From Scalindua sp964344685 (GTDB lineage Bacteria; Planctomycetota; Brocadiia; Brocadiales; Scalinduaceae), in assembly GCA_964344685.1 (NCBI GenBank), contig CAYFOK010000008.1, positions 1 to 64,000 of the forward strand: 64,000 nucleotides of DNA, read 5' to 3'. Below are positions 27,111 to 36,698 of this stretch, piece after piece (positions within the stretch are counted from its first letter, which is position 1; every line of letters begins with the position of its first letter). The notes beneath the pieces are model-generated. The model worked only from the letters and a program-made list of their open reading frames with translations. It was not told the origin of the DNA and searched no databases. The position numbers were made by a program, and so were the translations under genes.

Positions 27111-29048
27111 ATGTGTGGAATTTGTGGGAAGCTCAATTACGGAGGAGAAGAGGTTGATGAGACACTTCTGAAAAGTATGTGCGGATCTCTTTCCTATCGA
27201 GGGCCTGATGATGAAGGTATTTTTGTCAACTCAAAATCTCAGGACACAAAGGTACAAGTCGGCTTAGGGCACACCCGTCTCAGTGTTATTGACCCTTCAG
27301 ATGCCGGTCATCAACCCATGTGTAATGAGGATGAGACTGTCTGGTTGGCATATAATGGGGAAGTATATAATTTTAAGGAAATCAGGACCGAGTTAAAGAA
27401 GAAAGGTCATAGATTCAGAAGTGATACGGATTCGGAGGTTATCATACACTTATACGAAGAAGAGGGAATCGATTGTCTTAAAAGGCTTAATGGGATGTTT
27501 GCCTTTTGTATATGGGATGAGCGTTTACAGAAACTCTGGTTGTGTCGGGATAGACTGGGAATTAAACCGCTTGTCTATTATTGGGACGGAGAGACATTAA
27601 TCTTCTCCTCAGAAATAAAGGGTGTACTCTGTGATAGTAATGTGAGAAAGGAGATTGACTGGACTGCTTTGGACTTGTATTTGACCTTTAACTATATCCC
27701 TGCACCAAAAACTATTTTTAAAAATATACGAAAACTTGAAACCGGATATTATCTACTGGCAGAGAACAAAACTGTGTCAACCAGGAAATATTGGGATGTC
27801 AATACAGAAATAACACACCTACAGGATAAGCCGGAAAGAAGCTCTGATCAAATAGGTTATTATAAAGAGAGATTATATGGGTTAATGGAAAATTCAGTAC
27901 AAAAAAGGATGATATCTGATGTCCCGTTAGGTGCCTTTCTGAGTGGCGGGATAGACTCCAGTATTATTGTCGGTCTTATGGCCAGGAATTCTGAAAGACC
28001 GGTCAAGACTTTTTCTATCGGTTATAAAGATATGCCGCTCTTTGATGAAACCAGATACGCCAGGGAAGTAGCCAGGTTTAATAAAACCGAACATTACGAG
28101 TTTAAGCTGGATTATAAAGATATACTTGATACATTTCCAGCTGTCCTGGAGACACTGGATGAACCGTTTGCTGATTCGTCTGCCGTTCCTACCTACGCCG
28201 TTTCCCAGGAGACTAAACGACATGTTACTGTTGCTCTGGCAGGGGACGGAGCTGACGAGTTATTTGCAGGCTATCGGATGTACCAGGGTGAATACCTGGC
28301 CAAGTATTATTCAATATTACCCGGCATAATAAAGGAGAAGATAATCGAACCGTTTATAAATTACCTTCCTGACTCCAGAGAGAAGAAGCATTCAGAGTAT
28401 ATAAGAAGGCTGAAAAAGTTTACTAATGGTATGAGTGGTTCCTTTGCAGATAGATTTTACGGTTGGCAGGAAATATATTCACCTGAAATAAGACAGAAGC
28501 TGATAAGGCACCATCTCCGGGAGAATATGTCTTTTCAGGAAGGCCGGGAGATTATATCTCAAAAGCTGAATGGGTTTACAGGTGATAATATTAACAAGAT
28601 GCTCTATGTAGATGTTAAAAACTCTCTGCCCGGAGATATGCTGACAAAGGTTGATTTGATGAGTATGAGAAATTCTCTGGAAGTGAGGGTCCCTTTTCTA
28701 GACCATGAGGTAGTTGAGTGTGCCTTCGAAATGGAGGGTAGTATTAAATTGAAAGGGTTGAAAAGGAAATATATATTGGTGGAAGCTTTTAAAGATATAC
28801 TTCCGCCTATGCTGCATAACCGGTCCAAATGGGGATTTGAGATGCCAATCGGAGCATGGCTTAGAAAAGAGTTAAAATTCCTCATCGATGAATTTCTGTC
28901 CAGGGATTTTATAAATAAACAGGGGGTATTTGAATATGATGTAATTGATTGTATGATAAAAAAACATATGAGAAAAAAGACGGACTATTCATTGCAGCTG
29001 TGGAACCTGATAGTCTTTCAGCATTGGCATAAGAGATACTTTTTATAG
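27111..29048 (+). CDS. asnB: AsnB-type glutamine-dependent amidotransferase (second copy)
   Basis: A 645-residue class II amidotransferase with Cys2 in MCGICG, glutaminase domain motifs (YRGPDDEG, YNGEVYNF) and the synthetase PP-loop LSGGIDSSI. It is clearly paralogous to the 22626-24515 gene but diverged along its whole length, so it is not a recent duplicate. Two amidotransferases in one glycan locus suggest two amidation sites or two acceptor sugars. The next GT4 gene begins within 21 bases of its stop. Confidence 0.85.
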   Translation: MCGICGKLNYGGEEVDETLLKSMCGSLSYRGPDDEGIFVNSKSQDTKVQVGLGHTRLSVIDPSDAGHQPMCNEDETVWLAYNGEVYNFKEIRTELKKKGHRFRSDTDSEVIIHLYEEEGIDCLKRLNGMFAFCIWDERLQKLWLCRDRLGIKPLVYYWDGETLIFSSEIKGVLCDSNVRKEIDWTALDLYLTFNYIPAPKTIFKNIRKLETGYYLLAENKTVSTRKYWDVNTEITHLQDKPERSSDQIGYYKERLYGLMENSVQKRMISDVPLGAFLSGGIDSSIIVGLMARNSERPVKTFSIGYKDMPLFDETRYAREVARFNKTEHYEFKLDYKDILDTFPAVLETLDEPFADSSAVPTYAVSQETKRHVTVALAGDGADELFAGYRMYQGEYLAKYYSILPGIIKEKIIEPFINYLPDSREKKHSEYIRRLKKFTNGMSGSFADRFYGWQEIYSPEIRQKLIRHHLRENMSFQEGREIISQKLNGFTGDNINKMLYVDVKNSLPGDMLTKVDLMSMRNSLEVRVPFLDHEVVECAFEMEGSIKLKGLKRKYILVEAFKDILPPMLHNRSKWGFEMPIGAWLRKELKFLIDEFLSRDFINKQGVFEYDVIDCMIKKHMRKKTDYSLQLWNLIVFQHWHKRYFL

Positions 29049-29068
29049 CTTTTTTGGTTGAGAATATT

Positions 29069-30280
29069 TTGGGAAAAACAAAGGTCGTCCATATTATAAC
29101 ACGTCTCGATAAAGGCGGTTCTGCTGAAACTACTTTGCAGGTGGTTTCTTTATTGAACCTGGAAAAGTATGAAGTATTTCTGGTTAATGGCCTTTCGCTG
29201 GAATCCAATATGGGTGCTACGGAACAGAAGGTATTAGATCGGGATTTGTCTCTGGCGGAAAAGAAAGGCATCAGAATGTTCACAATACCTTCGTTGGTCC
29301 GGCGTTTATCATTGACAAACGACTTTTTGGCGTTTATCGGTATTTACAGATTAATAAAACGCATCAAACCTCACATTGTTCACACACATACTTCCAAGGC
29401 GGGGTTTTTAGGCCGATTAGCTGCTTATTTAGCCGGGGTGCCAGTAATTATTCATACACCTCATGGGCACGTTTTCCATAGTTATTATGGATACCTTTTG
29501 ACAAAGATAATTGTGTTTGTGGAGAGGGCTTTATCACTCATAACAGATAAAATCACTGCTCTAACGGATAGGGAAAGGGATGAACATTTGGAGCAGGGAA
29601 TAGCTTCCATCGAGAAATATGTTATTATACACAGCGGTGTAATACTGCAGCAGATAATGAATAAGGATATAGATGTTGAAACAGGAAAGAAGAAACTCGG
29701 TATTCCTCAAAATAGTAACGTGATAGGGGCGGTTGGCAGGCTGGTCCCTGTCAAGGGCCATAAATATCTGATTTCTGCTGCAAAAAGGATAATTAAAGAG
29801 TTTGATAATACGGTTTTTGTGTTTGTTGGAGACGGTTATTTAGAATCAATACTTGAGAGACAGGCAGAATCTCTTGAGATAAGAAAAAATATCATTTTTG
29901 CAGGATGGAGGGATGATGTAATTGATGTACTGGGACTCTTTGACATCCTTGTTCTACCCTCTCTGAACGAAGGGATGGGGAAGGTACTGATTGAAGGGAT
30001 GGCTTTAGGCAAACCAATAGTGGCCAGTAGTGTAGGAGGAATAATTGATTTGGTGAAAGATGGCGATAACGGTATACTTGTGCCTGTAAGAGATTCTGAT
30101 AAATTGGCGGACGCGATATTAAAACTTATCAGAAACAAAGATCTGGCTCGTGAATTAGGTAAAAACGGAAAAGCTAAAGTATTTCCCGAATATGATATAT
30201 TCGTCATGATAAGGCAAATAGAGGAATTGTATGAAGAGATGCTTAGTGAATTTGCTTCCTCTGGCCGTCAATTTAAGTAG
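29069..30280 (+). CDS. Glycosyltransferase family 4 protein
   Basis: A GT-B transferase of about 404 residues. The N-terminus has ITRLDKGGSAET and a VHTHTSKAGFLGRL block. These are features of the GT4 group related to initiating or early glycosyltransferases of capsule loci. The E-x7-E motif is NEGMGKVLIEGMALG near residue 300. TTG 29069 has a weak TTGAG 6 bases upstream; TTG 29054 in the same frame is also possible. It is the last glycosyltransferase of the run. Confidence 0.83.
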   Translation: MGKTKVVHIITRLDKGGSAETTLQVVSLLNLEKYEVFLVNGLSLESNMGATEQKVLDRDLSLAEKKGIRMFTIPSLVRRLSLTNDFLAFIGIYRLIKRIKPHIVHTHTSKAGFLGRLAAYLAGVPVIIHTPHGHVFHSYYGYLLTKIIVFVERALSLITDKITALTDRERDEHLEQGIASIEKYVIIHSGVILQQIMNKDIDVETGKKKLGIPQNSNVIGAVGRLVPVKGHKYLISAAKRIIKEFDNTVFVFVGDGYLESILERQAESLEIRKNIIFAGWRDDVIDVLGLFDILVLPSLNEGMGKVLIEGMALGKPIVASSVGGIIDLVKDGDNGILVPVRDSDKLADAILKLIRNKDLARELGKNGKAKVFPEYDIFVMIRQIEELYEEMLSEFASSGRQFK

Positions 30281-30327
30281 TTCTGCAATGCAACTATTTT
30301 AAGTGTCTAAAAAGCGGTGAAGGGCAT

Positions 30328-31776
30328 ATGGTACTAAAAAGAATAATAAGTATTCTATTTCTTGGATTAGTTTCTGTTACCTTTTGTGTAAGAAGTAGTA
30401 TTGGTGAAGGCTATCAACAGGTCGCCGGCCTTGTCGACTTACGTACAACTTACAGCGATGGTGCTCATGATTTAGACTACCTTATCGATCTTGCAAAAAA
30501 GAGGGGGTTTGAAGTGCTTTTCATTAACGATCATGACCGCATGGCGATGGAATATGGTATCTTTCCCCTGAAAAATATCATTCGGAAAAGAGAAGAGCTG
30601 CCTTCTGTTAACAGCAGAGGGGCAGAAGGATATTTTAAAGGTATCAAACTGGCGGCTCAACAACATCCGGAAATTATCCTGATTCCAGGGACTGAAACAT
30701 CACCCTTTTACTATTGGACCGGCAGCCCTTTTAAGAATAACCTTACTGCTCATAACTGGGAAAGGCATCTACTCATCATGGGTATGGAAAGCCCGCAAGA
30801 TTACAAAAACCTCCCTATACTTCACAACGGGTTTTCTACCCTGCATTTCAGGCAACTATTACCATTAAGTATTGTATTTATGGTTCTTATGCTGCTGGGT
30901 TTAATTTTAGCACTGAAAAAAAGTTATATCAGAATACTCGGCATAGTTATTTTAGTAAATGCCTCATTAATGTTAATAGAATTCCATCCTTTCAAGAGTT
31001 CGCTTTTTGATCAATACAGTGGTGACCAGGGTTACTTGCCTTATCAAGAGTTGATTGATTACGTTAAAGAGAGAGGGGGTGCTACTTTCTGGACACATCC
31101 AGAGGCCAAGGCCGGTGCGAATGCTCGAAAAGGGCCTATTACAGTAAAAACTCCTCCCCATCCTGAAGCGCTGTTAATGACTAAAGATTATACCGGATTC
31201 GGATCTATTTATGGAACATGGATCACATCAACAGAACCCGGCATGGAGTGGGATGCTGCCTTACTTGAATACTGTCGTGGAGAAAGGGATACGCCTGCCT
31301 GGGGCATATCAACAGCAGATTACCATGAGGAAGGGATGGGTGGTGAAAAGTTAGGTAATTTTCCCACCGTTTTTCTGGTGAATAAAAAGACCAGGGAAGA
31401 AATTCTTCTGGCTCTCAAGCGAGGCAGGATGTATGCCTGCAGGGCAGGAGAAAATTTTCAGCGATTTGAATTGAATGACTTCTCTGTCTCTGATTCCAAT
31501 GCGAATAACCTGGCCAATATGGGAGAATCTATTGAGCTAAAGAATAGACCGGAAATTAGGATCAGGGTTTCGTCGTCAGACCAGGCTGCTCATAATATTG
31601 ATGTAAGGGTCATTCGTTCCGGTAAACTCATAAAAACTATTTCTAAAACAACACCTTTTGTAGTTGATTTTAAGGATGATTATTTTAATCCTGGTGAGTT
31701 AATTTACTACCGCCTGGATATTCCAGGAAAGCTGGTGTCTAACCCCATATTTGTGAGGTTTGCCGTAAATAAATGA
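30328..31776 (+). CDS. PHP-domain-like membrane protein, partly degenerate metal site
   Basis: The 482-residue protein has a signal/anchor segment at the N-terminus and two membrane helices near residues 173-218 that interrupt the domain. PHP phosphoesterase landmarks are visible: SDGAHD, FINDHD, a GTETS segment, FWTHPEA, and STADYHEE near residue 332. The first PHP motif reads VDLRTTYSDG where family members have HxH, so two metal ligands appear lost. The C-terminal part is beta-rich. The role may be hydrolysis or binding of a phosphodiester in the envelope glycan. GAAGGG precedes the ATG. It is the last gene of the plus-strand block and is convergent with the export block. Confidence 0.7.
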   Translation: MVLKRIISILFLGLVSVTFCVRSSIGEGYQQVAGLVDLRTTYSDGAHDLDYLIDLAKKRGFEVLFINDHDRMAMEYGIFPLKNIIRKREELPSVNSRGAEGYFKGIKLAAQQHPEIILIPGTETSPFYYWTGSPFKNNLTAHNWERHLLIMGMESPQDYKNLPILHNGFSTLHFRQLLPLSIVFMVLMLLGLILALKKSYIRILGIVILVNASLMLIEFHPFKSSLFDQYSGDQGYLPYQELIDYVKERGGATFWTHPEAKAGANARKGPITVKTPPHPEALLMTKDYTGFGSIYGTWITSTEPGMEWDAALLEYCRGERDTPAWGISTADYHEEGMGGEKLGNFPTVFLVNKKTREEILLALKRGRMYACRAGENFQRFELNDFSVSDSNANNLANMGESIELKNRPEIRIRVSSSDQAAHNIDVRVIRSGKLIKTISKTTPFVVDFKDDYFNPGELIYYRLDIPGKLVSNPIFVRFAVNK

Positions 31777-31787
31777 GAACACAATTC

Positions 31788-31806
31788 AGATAAATTATTA
31801 TTATCT
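31788..31806. terminator. Weak hairpin between convergent operons
   Basis: AGATAA (31788-31793) pairs with TTATCT (31801-31806) around a 7-base loop, in the 37-base gap between two convergent stop codons. It is AT-rich and weak, but its place fits a shared terminator. Confidence 0.3.
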
Positions 31807-31813
31807 AACTATC

Positions 31814-32188
31814 TTATTTGTCGCGTCGAAGGCTTTCCGTTGCCCTCCTCCTGCTTCTAGATTCCCTCTCTCTCTCTTGTATAAGTTTCCATCTCTGTCT
31901 ATCGGCTGTATCTTCCCAGTTGACGTCGGGGTATCTCTTTTTAAGTGTTTCTACATCCTGATCTGAAAGTCCTCCTTGTCCCCACCGTATGTCTCTCCAG
32001 CTTTTATTCAATAATGTTTCCATATTTCGAGTTCTCTCAAATTGGAAAATTTCGGAAATAAGAATTAGTGCTGCTACCAGACACACAGCTCCCACTATGA
32101 TCAAAAATATGTAGTTGTTTTTGAGCCACCACTTTAATCTCTTTCTCTGAGGCGGAAGGTTTAGTGTTCTTCTTCTCTCTTTCTCCAT
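31814..32188 (-). CDS. Small bitopic membrane protein, unknown function
   Basis: A 124-residue protein with a basic N-terminus (ERRRTLNLPPQRKRLK), one membrane helix (about residues 26-47) and a hydrophilic, arginine-rich C-terminus. AAAGGTG lies 5 bases before the ATG, so it is likely a real gene. The segment SDQDVETLKKRYPDV resembles DSKRVNELKKKYGSM in the small protein at 38030-38380, which has the same layout. The two flank the wza-wzc-wzy block, so a role in assembling the export machine is plausible. I do not recognise a family. Confidence 0.65.
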   Translation of the reverse strand: MEKERRRTLNLPPQRKRLKWWLKNNYIFLIIVGAVCLVAALILISEIFQFERTRNMETLLNKSWRDIRWGQGGLSDQDVETLKKRYPDVNWEDTADRQRWKLIQERERESRSRRRATESLRRDK

Positions 32189-32310
32189 TTTTGCACCTTT
32201 TGAACTATTGCTATACTCTGTTTCTATTTAAAAAATAGTTTATAGGGTTGACGATTAATTCTATGATTAATTTTTTTAGTCCTTATTTTTATACTATATA
32301 ACTTTCTGAT

Positions 32311-32952
32311 TTATGGGTGAACCGCCGCTAAACTTGTACTTGTCTCCTGCACATCTGATTCAGGTGGCAAAGCCTCTAATTGCTTCTTATCAATTTGATA
32401 TAATACCATCGCAATTCCCATTAAGAACCAGAATGGTTCCATAATCCTGACAACAATGAAAGTGTTTGATCCAATACAGTGAACAATAAGTGCCAGGAAC
32501 CCGGCAAACAAACCCATAGCTAAACCTTTGTTGAGATTATCACTGGCAATGCGATGTGCTTCCAGCAGGAATTTGCCGATTCGGTATAGCAGGAAGATAA
32601 ATATACTGAGGCCTACTATACCCAGTTCGGCCAATGTCCTGAAAAATTGACCATCTATAAACCAATATCCGTTTATACCATATCCAAACAATGGATGTTT
32701 TTTACAATCCTTTAAGACTCCCTGCCAGCTTGATACTCTTGATGAAGCAGAAGAGTCCAGTGCTAATGCCTTGCCTCCAACTACGGCTTCAGTCCCTCTT
32801 TCTCTTTCAAACGTACCGGTGACTCTTTTCTTCATGCCTTGTGGTAACAAGAAGGGAGCTAAGGCAATAAGTACAATCATAGTGCCTATTAATAACAATT
32901 TTTTCTTGCTCATAAAACGAAGCATAGGTACATAACCGGCAATCCCATCCAC
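32311..32952 (-). CDS. O-antigen ligase/Wzy-type polymerase, C-terminal part after frameshift
   Basis: This frame continues the Wzy-like protein encoded just upstream at 32910-33728. It starts inside that gene's 3' end and encodes IAGYVPMLRFMSKKKLLL followed by several membrane helices. The HPLFGYGINGYWF segment is the conserved periplasmic-loop motif of O-antigen ligases and polymerases. A GTG codon is the nominal start, but independent translation is doubtful. One missing G in the GGG at 32944-32946 (minus sense) would join the two frames into one protein reading TWMGIAGYVPML. Confidence 0.75.
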   Translation of the reverse strand: MDGIAGYVPMLRFMSKKKLLLIGTMIVLIALAPFLLPQGMKKRVTGTFERERGTEAVVGGKALALDSSASSRVSSWQGVLKDCKKHPLFGYGINGYWFIDGQFFRTLAELGIVGLSIFIFLLYRIGKFLLEAHRIASDNLNKGLAMGLFAGFLALIVHCIGSNTFIVVRIMEPFWFLMGIAMVLYQIDKKQLEALPPESDVQETSTSLAAVHP

Positions 32953-33728
32953 GTTGCCCTGGATTGTGTGGCCATGAGTGCAACAAAACTTATCATGATT
33001 AACCCTGTCAGCATTAATTTCACTTTTTTGGAGTCACTAGTCAAAAGAATCCCTATACTGACAGACATAAGGAGGATCAAATAACCACCCAGGGTACCCG
33101 GTTCTCCTTCCTTACCTTCAAATGGTGTTGTTACACGCCCGCCTAAAGGTAATTGAGACAATGCATAAAAACTGACTATTGCACACGTTACTAATAAAAG
33201 TATTATAAATATTTTCGCCTGTTTTCTTGTATCGATAAAATTTACTGCCATGAAAAACACTATAAAATATTCAAAATATTTTAATACAAACATAAAGCCG
33301 CTCAGATTAATCTTGCCGAAAAGCCCTCCCATAACGGTAGAGAAGAAACAGATCAGCACGTAAGCTGTAATCCCCCCGTTTAAGGGTGTTTTTGGGAAAA
33401 GCCCTAACTCCTTATACAGGGATGATTTTGCAAGCCAGCTGAATGATACTAAAACCAGAATTAAGTCGTCCAGCCTTATAGTAAAGCCTTCTCCCTGCGT
33501 ACCGCGTTGGCCAAATTCAGGCGAAAGCAGCATTGAGAAGATTAATATGTAAAGAGAAATTGGAGGCCAGACAAAACATACTATAACTCCTGCTACTGCT
33601 ATTGCACCTATTAAAGCAAGTGACGTAGAAACCTTTGTGATGGCAAAACCGGCAATAATACTAAAAAGCATTACTATTACCACGATAGCAATAAATTTTA
33701 CATCAATAGACCTCGTACCGCTAGACAT
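32910..33728 (-). CDS. O-antigen ligase/Wzy-type polymerase, N-terminal part
   Basis: About 272 residues with seven or eight membrane helices, ending in the conserved TQSRATW motif of Wzy/O-antigen ligase proteins. A stop follows 11 codons later, because the frame is lost. The rest of the family domain is in the overlapping frame at 32311-32952. The intact protein would polymerise flipped repeat units in the periplasm. I chose the ATG at 33728 with GGAG 9 bases upstream; a TTG at 33770 is in frame too. It follows the Wzc-like kinase gene with almost no gap. Confidence 0.78.
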   Translation of the reverse strand: MSSGTRSIDVKFIAIVVIVMLFSIIAGFAITKVSTSLALIGAIAVAGVIVCFVWPPISLYILIFSMLLSPEFGQRGTQGEGFTIRLDDLILVLVSFSWLAKSSLYKELGLFPKTPLNGGITAYVLICFFSTVMGGLFGKINLSGFMFVLKYFEYFIVFFMAVNFIDTRKQAKIFIILLLVTCAIVSFYALSQLPLGGRVTTPFEGKEGEPGTLGGYLILLMSVSIGILLTSDSKKVKLMLTGLIMISFVALMATQSRATWMGLPVMYLCFVL

Positions 33729-33773
33729 TATGGGTGTCTCCCGGTAATTTGTATCGCTTGACCTGTCCAAGAC

Positions 33774-36269
33774 TCACATTTTTATGATTCCAAATTGCCA
33801 TAACATACCAAAGAAAATGAAGGTTAATGTAATAATAAGGATTGTAATTTTTAACCATTTCTTCCACGGTTTTTGCTCGTAGGGTTCCTCCTCTTCTGCT
33901 TCCGATAACGGTTTTTCTGTCTCCGAAGTCTTGAACAGTTTCTTATGCCACGGTGCTGTTGACGCTTTTTCGTCTAGATCGGGTTCTTCTTCGAATAACT
34001 CGGTTTCATCTTCTGTTTTTTTTCTCTTAAATTTTTTAATCAGATTTTTTAATGGGTCCGGTATCCATTCATTATACCATCTTTTATACCATGGCGGAAG
34101 CTCTTGCTCAGTCCCGTAAGAGTAAGAGTAGCCATAATAGCCATAATCCTTGTATTCTCTGCCTGTTTCAGGTTTGAGACCATTCAGGACTACTCCAATA
34201 ATGTTTGCCTTCGACGTGTCGAGTTGTGCCTTTGCCCGTTTCAGTGCACCCCTGGCAATCTGGCCCACTTGATTAACCAGGACAACTGCATCTACCTTTG
34301 ACGCCAGTACAACCGCATCGGTTGAGGGGAGCACCGGTGTAGAGTCGAACAAGACAATATCATATGCCTCCTTCATTTCAGAAATAATTTCACTCATCCT
34401 TTCTGAGCTGAGCAACTCTGTGGAATTTGGAGGGATCAAACCGGCAGTTATAATATTAAGATTATTAATTCCCGGGGCCGTAGTCGTTATGTCCTCCATT
34501 CCCATTTTCCCCATCATAATATCTGTATCTGTCTTTATCACCTCATCCCAACTATAGTTTCCCAGTATAACGTCGGATAATCCGGGCTCTCTTTCTATTC
34601 CAAATATGTTGTTTGTCATTGGTTTTCTCATATCTCCATCAATCAGGAGTATCTTCTTACCAATCTGTGCCACTGTCATGGCAAAATTACTTGTAATGGT
34701 GGTCTTTCCTTCTCTCATGGTAGTGCTTGTAAATGACAAGCTCTTGAGCTTCCGATCATTTAAAATGAACTCTATCCCCGTACGCATAGATCTGAAACTC
34801 TCTGCCATAGTAGATTTTGGCGCAAAGTGAGAAACCAGTCGAGCATTTAACTCAAGCACCTCTTCGGGTTGATCCAAATCCTTTTTTTGTAACAATGTAT
34901 CTACTATCTCTTCTGCGCCCATGAACGGAATTATTCCAACAACCGGTACTCCAAGAAAGGCTTCTATATCCTCAATTGCACCAATCGAAGTATCAATAGT
35001 TTCGCGTACAAAGGCCATGACAACCCCTAGTATGAATCCTATGAGAGTGCCTACTACTGTTGTAGTTTTAGTGGTAGGTGGGTTCACGGCAGAGGTTGGT
35101 AAGAGTGCAGGCCTGATTATGGTTATCTCCTGTATCTTTTCAGCCTCTTTAATCAATACTTCCTGATGCTTTGATTCCAATTCTGCAAAGAGTATTTGAT
35201 TGTTGTGAATATCCATTTCAATGTCTGCAAGGTCGAAACCTATTTCCGGAAGTGAACGGTACTCCTCCGTCTGTTCCTTCATCTCTTTAGTCGTAAGCGC
35301 TTCAATCTCTTTTAGCTTCTCTTTCTCAGAGGATAAATTTTTCAGCATATTTTTAGTTGTGCTATCTATCTCCAGGTCTATTCTTTGAACTTCAGGGTGG
35401 TTCTCGGTATAATCAAGCATCAGTATTTCTCTGTTAGACTGTAGTTGACTCAGTCGCCTATTAAGGTTTGAGAATATAGGGTTCCTCGTCTTTGCATAGA
35501 AACCTTCGGCCTTTTCTTTGGGTAGAGCCCTCTGTTCTTTCAGGGATTCAATTAAGAGATCAATATCTTCTAGGCCTTTTTTAACTTCTTCATGTTTTCT
35601 TTCTGCCTCTTCCAGCCTGCGGACGGTATGTGCAATATGAACTTCCATAGTCACGAAGCGTTTTTCCTGCCTCAATGCTTTAAGCTTTTTTTGAGCTGTC
35701 TGCAGCCTGTTACCAACTTCTTTTAACCGTTTCTCAATAAACGTTTTTGCATCGATGTTACGTTTGTTCTTTTCCATAATGTTCGACAGCTGAAACATCC
35801 TGGCGGTAGAGTTGGCTACTGTCTGAGAGAACTTTGGATCCTCAGAAACTACAGATATATTTATTATGTTAGTCTCTCCTTCCACTAATGTTGATAGTTT
35901 ACCCTTTAAATTGAGAATTATATTCAATAATGCAGGATCATTTCTGACGTCCTCACTGGGTATTTCCTTATCAATTAACCCAATATCCTTGGCAACTAAC
36001 TCAACGACTGGAATACTTGTTATAATGGCAGATTGTGTCTCCAGGGTATCTGCCTCAGAGTATGTTATGCTTTCGATATATAATCCGGCCATAGTTGTCG
36101 AGGCTTCCACCTTTACGCTTGCAGTAGCTTTATACAGTGGTATCGGTTTTATTAAGGTGGCGAAGAAGAGACTGAAAAATCCAAGCATTATGGTAGAGAA
36201 AATGATAATAAACTTCCTCTTCCTTAAAATCCTTGTGTAATCTCTCAGATTTAAGTCATATTGAGCCAT
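33774..36269 (-). CDS. Wzc-like chain-length determinant and BY-kinase
   Basis: An 831-residue protein. The N-terminus has a Wzz domain with a membrane helix (about 20-42), a long coiled-coil periplasmic part (about 170-340), and a second membrane helix near residue 400. The cytoplasmic kinase domain has a Walker A-like TSTTMREGKTT near residue 516, Walker A' ILLIDGDMRKP and Walker B IVLFDSTP. A tyrosine cluster (YGYYGYSYSYG) lies near residue 708. Unusually, the protein continues for over 100 residues after the cluster and ends with another membrane helix. BY-kinases set polysaccharide chain length through cycles of autophosphorylation. It lies between the Wza-like and Wzy-like genes. Confidence 0.88.
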   Translation of the reverse strand: MAQYDLNLRDYTRILRKRKFIIIFSTIMLGFFSLFFATLIKPIPLYKATASVKVEASTTMAGLYIESITYSEADTLETQSAIITSIPVVELVAKDIGLIDKEIPSEDVRNDPALLNIILNLKGKLSTLVEGETNIINISVVSEDPKFSQTVANSTARMFQLSNIMEKNKRNIDAKTFIEKRLKEVGNRLQTAQKKLKALRQEKRFVTMEVHIAHTVRRLEEAERKHEEVKKGLEDIDLLIESLKEQRALPKEKAEGFYAKTRNPIFSNLNRRLSQLQSNREILMLDYTENHPEVQRIDLEIDSTTKNMLKNLSSEKEKLKEIEALTTKEMKEQTEEYRSLPEIGFDLADIEMDIHNNQILFAELESKHQEVLIKEAEKIQEITIIRPALLPTSAVNPPTTKTTTVVGTLIGFILGVVMAFVRETIDTSIGAIEDIEAFLGVPVVGIIPFMGAEEIVDTLLQKKDLDQPEEVLELNARLVSHFAPKSTMAESFRSMRTGIEFILNDRKLKSLSFTSTTMREGKTTITSNFAMTVAQIGKKILLIDGDMRKPMTNNIFGIEREPGLSDVILGNYSWDEVIKTDTDIMMGKMGMEDITTTAPGINNLNIITAGLIPPNSTELLSSERMSEIISEMKEAYDIVLFDSTPVLPSTDAVVLASKVDAVVLVNQVGQIARGALKRAKAQLDTSKANIIGVVLNGLKPETGREYKDYGYYGYSYSYGTEQELPPWYKRWYNEWIPDPLKNLIKKFKRKKTEDETELFEEEPDLDEKASTAPWHKKLFKTSETEKPLSEAEEEEPYEQKPWKKWLKITILIITLTFIFFGMLWQFGIIKM

Positions 36270-36698
36270 ATTTTGTTATCTTCCAGCTTTTACCAGATAG
36301 TATCTTTAATAAACTTTTTCAAATATTTATAAAAGATCACATTGGAAATTGAGGCAGGTCCTCTAATCTGTGAACTGCTTTAGATGTTAAGTAAACCTGG
36401 CAGTAGCCAAGTGTTTGGATACGTGTGGCAACATTATATCATGCTTGCATTAAACCCTATGGCTTCGGCTTGTCTAGCTTCAATAACAGGGCAATAAAAA
36501 ACCGCAAACTTACAAAAAAGCCAAATTAAGCTATGTAAATCTACTTAATGTCTGTTAAAAAAGCTCCAGAATCACATAAATATTTAAATTCTCTGAACTT
36601 TCAACTGCAAGCTGTTGAAGTAGGTTCCACCGTATCCATTTGTCTCTTTCTGTCCTTAAACAAAGAGATCTTTAATACCTAACTGATCAGGGAGAATT
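36270..36698. other. Intergenic region between wza-like and wzc-like genes
   Basis: These 429 bases lie within the minus-strand export block. I see no open frame that could be a gene and no convincing sigma-54 or sigma-70 promoter. A local promoter or an untranslated leader for the kinase gene would fit its length. Confidence 0.35.

Noticed and set aside
34606..36240. Plus-strand frames inside the Wzc-like gene
   Set aside because: They are antisense shadows with no ribosome binding site and no recognisable product.
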